From an uncultured Butyricicoccus sp. (GTDB lineage: Bacteria > Bacillota > Clostridia > Oscillospirales > Butyricicoccaceae), in NCBI GenBank assembly GCA_900547195.1, contig URFQ01000051.1, positions 1-18,839 of the forward strand: a stretch of 18,839 bases of DNA, in the 5' to 3' direction. The translations under genes and the position numbers were made by a program. This document shows positions 14,768-18,839 of the stretch, one piece after another (the first letter of the stretch is position 1; each line of letters opens with the position of its first letter). The notes under the pieces were generated by a model. The model had not been told where the DNA came from. It was given only the letters and a program-made list of their open reading frames with translations, and did not search any database.

Positions 14768-16390
14768 ATGCTTTGGACAGTATCAACCTTTCTCTTCTTC
14801 ACCGCGCTGGTTGCGGTGATTTCGTGGTGGAAAACCAGGGGCGATAATCTGGACACCGCGGAGGGCTATTTCCTTGCAGGCCGCGGCCTGCCTGGCTTCG
14901 TTATCGCAGGTTCGCTGTTGCTGACCAACCTGTCGGCTGAGCAGCTGGTCGGCACCAACGGCCAGACCTGGGCCGCCAACATGAGCCCCATGGGCTTTGA
15001 GGTCATTGCAGCAGTCGCCTGCCTGATCCTCGCAAACTACATTGCGCCGCGCTATCTCAAAAGCGGCATTACCACCATCCCGCAGATGATCGGGGAACGT
15101 TATGACCGGGGCACCAAGCTCTGGTTTTCGATCGCATACATCTGCCTATATATCTTTATTCAGATTCCGGTCATCCTGTATTCCGGTTCACTTGTTTTTG
15201 AAAATATCTTTGGCGTGTCCGGCATGCTGGGCGTCACCAAATTCCAGTCCATCATTCTTATCTGCATTGTTGTCGGCATCATTGGCGCGATTTACGCCAT
15301 CTTTGGCGGCCTGAAAGCTGTTGCAGTATCCGATACCATCAATGGCGTCGGCCTGATCATCGGCGGCTTCATGATTCCGATTCTGGGCTTTATTGCGCTG
15401 GGCGCGGCCTTTGGATCGGGCGGCGGCAACAACTTTGTCGAGGGCATGCAATACATCATCCATGAAAACCCGTCCAAACTGAACGCCATTGCACCGGCGG
15501 ATTCCACTCCGCCGTATGTCCCGTGGCCGACGATCTTGACCGGCCTGCTGTTCCTGCATATGCAGTCCTGGTGCACCCATCAGTCGTTTGTACAGCGAGT
15601 ACTTGCGGCAAAGAACCTCAAAGAGGCCCAGAAGGGCGCCATTTTCTGCTCGTTTCTAAAAATTATCGGCTTTATGTATCTGGCGCTGCCGGGCATCATT
15701 GCCTTCTATCTGCTGGGCGAGAAGGTCACGATGATGGACGAAGCTTACCCGATGCTCATTGCGCGTATCGTTCCTGCACCGGTTATGGGCTTTTTTGCCG
15801 CCGTCATGCTGGGCGCGATCCTGTCGTCTTTCAACTCGGTGCTCAATTCGATTGTCACCATGTTTACACTTGATATTTACCGCGACTGCCTGCATCCGAA
15901 TACCCCGGATAAGAAGCTGGTTTCTGTCGGCAAAATTGCCGGCACCATCTGCGCGGTGTTTTCAATTGCAATTTCGCCGTTTATCTTCTTTGCTTCGCAG
16001 GGCCTCAAGACCCTGCTGGACTCCATGATCATGCTCATTGCCCTGCCGGTGCTGACTGCAATTTTCGGCGGCTTCTTCTTTAACCGTCTGCCCAAGTACG
16101 CAGCAAAGTGCATGTTTGTGTTCCATGTAATCGCGTATACGCTGTTCCTGATCACGCTCGGCGGCCAGGTTCATTATCTGTACGCTGTTGCCGTGCTGTT
16201 CCCGCTCGAACTGCTCATCATGTATATCATGCATCGATGCAACACGAACGCACAGGCTTATGTGCAAAAGGACATCGGCGCGGTTGATCTAACCCCGTGG
16301 AAGTATCGCTATGCCGCATCGGCCATTGTGCTGGCGTGCGTGGTTGTGGTATACTTCATCTTCTCCCCGGCGGGCATCGCCGCCTGGTAA
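14768..16390 (+). CDS. Sodium:solute symporter (SSS/SLC5 family), probable sugar or polyol transporter
   Basis: A 540-residue membrane protein that would import its solute with Na+. About 13-14 hydrophobic helices are visible, starting with an N-terminal one (LWTVSTFLFFTALVAVISWW). The SSS hallmarks are present: EGYFLAGRGLPGFVIAGSLL (about 36-55) and then TNLSAEQLVGTNGQTW, comparable to the MSAEQFIG stretch of the Vibrio galactose symporter vSGLT and mammalian SLC5 sugar/inositol carriers, and ILSSFNSVLNSIVTMFTLDIY (about 357-377), the Na+-site helix region. Length and sequence style fit the sugar/inositol branch better than the proline or pantothenate branch. Its place after the dehydrogenase-isomerase pair suggests that it brings in their substrate. 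Confidence 0.85.
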   Translation: MLWTVSTFLFFTALVAVISWWKTRGDNLDTAEGYFLAGRGLPGFVIAGSLLLTNLSAEQLVGTNGQTWAANMSPMGFEVIAAVACLILANYIAPRYLKSGITTIPQMIGERYDRGTKLWFSIAYICLYIFIQIPVILYSGSLVFENIFGVSGMLGVTKFQSIILICIVVGIIGAIYAIFGGLKAVAVSDTINGVGLIIGGFMIPILGFIALGAAFGSGGGNNFVEGMQYIIHENPSKLNAIAPADSTPPYVPWPTILTGLLFLHMQSWCTHQSFVQRVLAAKNLKEAQKGAIFCSFLKIIGFMYLALPGIIAFYLLGEKVTMMDEAYPMLIARIVPAPVMGFFAAVMLGAILSSFNSVLNSIVTMFTLDIYRDCLHPNTPDKKLVSVGKIAGTICAVFSIAISPFIFFASQGLKTLLDSMIMLIALPVLTAIFGGFFFNRLPKYAAKCMFVFHVIAYTLFLITLGGQVHYLYAVAVLFPLELLIMYIMHRCNTNAQAYVQKDIGAVDLTPWKYRYAASAIVLACVVVVYFIFSPAGIAAW

Positions 16391-16421
16391 AGCCGCTCAT
16401 TTCTTCTCTTTCTTTATTCGG

Positions 16422-16460
16422 AAAGCCCCTTGGTGCAGAAAAATGCATCAAGGGGCTTTT
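16422..16460. terminator. Terminator between the symporter and the convergent ABC operon
   Basis: AAAGCCCCTTG (16422-16432) pairs with CAAGGGGCTTT (16449-16459). After a G-T wobble the stem continues with TGCA/TGCA, giving about 16 bp with a 6-nt GAAAAA loop. T-tract TTTT on the + side; only three T on the - side, where it lies just 5 nt past the last ABC gene, so it may serve both directions. Confidence 0.8.
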
Positions 16461-16465
16461 ATTGT

Positions 16466-17197
16466 TTATGCGCCGGTCGAGGAGTCGCGCCGGTTCAGAT
16501 AGGCTGCGGAGAGGGCGGTGAACAGGAGGAAAAACAGGGTGCAGGACAGCGCAAATGCGGGATAATCCAGCTCACGCCACGGGTTGTTGGCTTTCATACC
16601 CATGCAGAGCAGGGAATAGGGACACAACAGCCCAAAGCCTTTGCTCAGCCCGGCCAGCCCGGCAATGCCGCCGACCATGGCCAGCCCGACCGGTACGGCG
16701 AACGCCCGGAACAAGAGACCGAGAAAAAGCTGGAGCGAACAGACAACCGCAGCGCCGGCCAGCCCGCCGGCAAACCACAGCGGCAGCTCGGGCGGCAGCG
16801 GAGCGGTGATGCCGCACAGCTTGCCGGACGCTACGAACAGCACAAGCGTCCAGAGCAGCATGCCTGCGGCCATCACAAGCGCCGACGTGAGCTTTGCCAG
16901 CACGAGCAGGACGCGCGGCGCGGGTACCGTCAAAGCCTGATTCCAGTTGTGGCCGCTGTGCTCCAGCCGCCACAGATAGGCGCAGTAGATGCCCACAACG
17001 AGCGGAAGGAAAAAATAGCAGGAAAACAGCGTGTGCTGTGTCCAGAGCGAATACCACTCGTCATCGAGCAGCGTAAGGTTATTTAAGTAGTTGACCGTAC
17101 CAAAAAAGGCGGGGAAAATGGGAAGAATGAAGAACGCCAGCCAGACCGGGCTGCGGCGCAGCTTGAGCCGTTCGGCTTTCCAAAGGGCAAAGAACAT
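16466..17197 (-). CDS. ABC-2 family permease, lantibiotic/bacitracin-immunity type (second subunit)
   Basis: 243-residue membrane protein with about six helices. It starts MFFALWKAERLKLRRSPVWLAFFILPIF, a short basic segment followed by the first helix as in LanG/MutG/EpiG subunits. It has an early extracellular part with WYSLWTQHTLFSCYFFLPL and the central motif LWRLEHSGHNWNQALTVPA, which matches the E-x-x-x-x-W-x-x-x-L-T/S motif of lantibiotic-protection permeases. Last gene of a three-gene - strand operon: start 3 nt after the preceding stop, with AAGGAGGTG overlapping the end of that gene. Probably pairs with the upstream permease in a heteromeric exporter that expels a membrane-acting peptide. 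Confidence 0.82.
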   Translation of the reverse strand: MFFALWKAERLKLRRSPVWLAFFILPIFPAFFGTVNYLNNLTLLDDEWYSLWTQHTLFSCYFFLPLVVGIYCAYLWRLEHSGHNWNQALTVPAPRVLLVLAKLTSALVMAAGMLLWTLVLFVASGKLCGITAPLPPELPLWFAGGLAGAAVVCSLQLFLGLLFRAFAVPVGLAMVGGIAGLAGLSKGFGLLCPYSLLCMGMKANNPWRELDYPAFALSCTLFFLLFTALSAAYLNRRDSSTGA

Positions 17198-17200
17198 GGT

Positions 17201-17959
17201 TCACACCTCCTTGCGGGCGAAGGCATGCCGCCCGATTGCAAAAATGATAATCAGATATCCGATTGCGAGCGCGAACACAGGCCAGTCGATGGGCATGTAA
17301 TAGAGGTTCATGATGCGTGTTTCCGGATTCCAGTCGCGCAGGCCGACGAACATCAGCGCGCCGATGTGCCCCCAGGGGATCAGTGCGCGCAGCAGCGGAA
17401 GCTGTGGGAGGAACATCAGCAGGAGCCCGGAAAAGCTGCCGCCGCAGCCGATGCACAGCGAAACCATCTGGTTTTTGATGCACAGCGACAGCGAGAGCTG
17501 GAGTGCGAGGATTTCCAATCCACAGACTAGGCCAAACAGGAAATACAGCCCATAAGCCCACAGCGGCGCAGGGCCTTCAAAGCCATAGAAAGCCCCCATC
17601 CCGAGCAGCACGGCCGACTCGATCAAATTCACGGCGAGCACATAGGCGGCTCCGCACAGGTATTTGGCGGTAAAAAGCGCGCGTGGGGATTGGACGGTTT
17701 CGAGCAGCTTTAGGCTGCCGCTTTTGTGCTCCAGGTCGGCCAGCCGGGAGGCCAGCACGGCGGCAATCAGCGGGAAGATAATACCGTTGAGAAGCGGGAT
17801 GTTATAAAGCAGCAGCATCCAGCCCAGCCGCAGATCCTCGGCGTCCGGGTTTCGGAATGCCCAGAGCAGCCATGCCATTTCACAGAGGATCAACGCCCCC
17901 ACAATCATCCACAGGCCACGCCGTTTGGTCTTAAAGAATTCCAGACGAAGCGCCGTCAT
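17201..17959 (-). CDS. ABC-2 family permease, lantibiotic/bacitracin-immunity type (first subunit)
   Basis: 252 residues, about six hydrophobic helices (for example MIVGALILCEMAWLLWAF near 18-35 and VFALAIGYLIIIFAIG near the end). The start LRLEFFKTKRRGLW and the cytoplasmic motif ADLEHKSGSLKLLETVQSPR are typical of LanE/MutE/BcrB-type subunits. Its ATG overlaps the ATPase gene stop by 4 nt (ATGA), indicating coupled translation. Function by family: self-protection against, or export of, a lantibiotic, bacitracin or similar peptide. No precursor peptide gene is visible in the window. Confidence 0.82.
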   Translation of the reverse strand: MTALRLEFFKTKRRGLWMIVGALILCEMAWLLWAFRNPDAEDLRLGWMLLLYNIPLLNGIIFPLIAAVLASRLADLEHKSGSLKLLETVQSPRALFTAKYLCGAAYVLAVNLIESAVLLGMGAFYGFEGPAPLWAYGLYFLFGLVCGLEILALQLSLSLCIKNQMVSLCIGCGGSFSGLLLMFLPQLPLLRALIPWGHIGALMFVGLRDWNPETRIMNLYYMPIDWPVFALAIGYLIIIFAIGRHAFARKEV

Positions 17960-18839
17960 AAGCTCACCGCCCCTCCGGTCAGATCAAGGAAGATATCCTC
18001 GAGCGTCTTTTGCCGTTCTTCAAGCCGCAGCAGGCCCAGCCCACGGCTGAGCAGCGCGCGCGTCAGGTGGGCGGTGTCGTCGTCTGCAAGCGGCGGCAGG
18101 ATGAGCCGCCCGTCCTGCTGTTTGCAGGGTACGCCGCAGGTCTGGATGAATGCGAGCGCCGCCGCATCATCCGTTGTGTGCAGGGCAAGATGGTGCTCAC
18201 TGCGGCGGTGCAGGCTGTCCAGCGTATCCTGATAGAGCAGTTCGCCGTTTGCAATGACGCCCACATGCGTGGCGAGCTGGTCGATCTCGCTCAAAAGGTG
18301 CGACGATACCACAACGGTCATGCCGTACCGCGCGGGCAGGGACAGGATCAGTTCGCGCATTTCCTGAATGCCCGCCGGATCCAGGCCATTCGTCGGCTCG
18401 TCCAAAATGAGCAGCTTCGGACGGCTCAAAAGCGCGGCGGCCAAGCCGAGCCGCTGCTTCATGCCAAGCGAAAATTGACTGACCCGTTTCCCTTTCTGAC
18501 CGTCCAGCCGCACGACTGCCAGCATCTCGTCAATATTTTCCTTGGGCACGCCGCGCAGCAACTGTAAAATCTCCAAATTTTCGTAAGCGGTCAGGTGACC
18601 GTAATAGGCAGGGGACTCGATGAGCGAACCGATATCCCGCAGGACGGAAAGCCGACTGCGGTCATTGACCATTTGTCCGAACACCTCGATGGTACCGCAG
18701 GTGGGGCGCGCCAGCCCCAGAATCATTTTAAGCGTTGTGGATTTGCCCGCGCCGTTTGGCCCGAGAAAGCCGTAAATCGCACCCGCAGGCACGCGCAGCT
18801 CCAAATCCTTCACGCGCATCGCCTTGCCGTATTGCTTGC
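17956..18839 (-). CDS. ABC transporter ATP-binding subunit, BcrA/LanF type (5' end outside window)
   Basis: The cytoplasmic ATPase powering the two permeases. Visible part about 293 residues: Walker A GPNGAGKST, Q-loop region near DIGSLIESPAYY, signature FSLGMKQRLGLAAALL, Walker B LLILDEPTNGLDP followed by AGIQEMREL, and H-loop VVVSSHLLSEIDQL. DEPTNGLDPAGIQEMR is characteristic of bacitracin/lantibiotic-resistance ATPases. An ATG exists at 18819, but the frame stays open to the edge as KQYGKAM before it, which is the normal N-terminal stretch (TK-x-YG-K-x-A-V) of this family. The true start is therefore beyond the window. First visible gene of the operon; a two-component system often lies nearby but cannot be seen here. 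Confidence 0.9.
   Translation of the reverse strand, partial: KQYGKAMRVKDLELRVPAGAIYGFLGPNGAGKSTTLKMILGLARPTCGTIEVFGQMVNDRSRLSVLRDIGSLIESPAYYGHLTAYENLEILQLLRGVPKENIDEMLAVVRLDGQKGKRVSQFSLGMKQRLGLAAALLSRPKLLILDEPTNGLDPAGIQEMRELILSLPARYGMTVVVSSHLLSEIDQLATHVGVIANGELLYQDTLDSLHRRSEHHLALHTTDDAAALAFIQTCGVPCKQQDGRLILPPLADDDTAHLTRALLSRGLGLLRLEERQKTLEDIFLDLTGGAVSL

Overview
The window looks like chromosomal DNA of an anaerobic Gram-positive Clostridia member. The evidence is strong AGGAGG-type ribosome sites, a YesM/YesN-type two-component pair, a class II (Firmicute-type) GalT, a bacitracin/lantibiotic-type ABC exporter, and many rho-independent terminators. Base composition is moderately GC-rich by eye, and I would guess Oscillospiraceae/Butyricicoccaceae; that family-level guess is inference only.

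Left edge (1-208): the last codons of a probable large serine recombinase run off the left end on the + strand. A hairpin follows, and then a 27-codon remnant of a DMT/EamA transporter gene on the - strand. The remnant starts in an ATGA overlap with the proB stop and goes out of family within about 70 bp. I read this as the right end of an integrative element inserted near the 5' end of the transporter gene. Next come proB (-) and a divergent lysR regulator (+), sharing a control region with a perfect T-N11-A palindrome.

Leloir block (2079-7404): a LacI/GalR-family repressor, about 370 bp of gene-free DNA packed with hairpins, a strong terminator and a short repeat, then an operator/promoter region and galK-galE-galT, closed by a long terminator. 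Together these convert galactose to glucose-1-phosphate and recycle UDP-sugars. A convergent family 2 glycosyltransferase follows on the - strand.

Sensing and catabolic block (8346-16460): a YesM-type sensor kinase, a lipoprotein sugar-binding protein and a YesN-type AraC response regulator form one tight transcription unit, a likely three-component sugar sensor. Directly downstream, a 7-bp direct repeat (TAAGAAT, period 21 bp) lies upstream of a TATAAT box and of an inositol-2-dehydrogenase-like gene. A TIM-barrel isomerase/epimerase and an SSS-family sodium:solute symporter follow. The simplest model is that an extracellular polyol or sugar is sensed by the lipoprotein-kinase pair, YesN switches on the dehydrogenase/isomerase pair, and uptake is by the sodium symporter rather than by an ABC transporter. 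The dehydrogenase and isomerase genes use conspicuously biased codons, suggesting very high expression.

Right edge (16466-18839): a - strand operon of an ABC ATPase (5' end outside the window) and two ABC-2 permeases, of the type used for self-immunity or resistance to lantibiotics and bacitracin.
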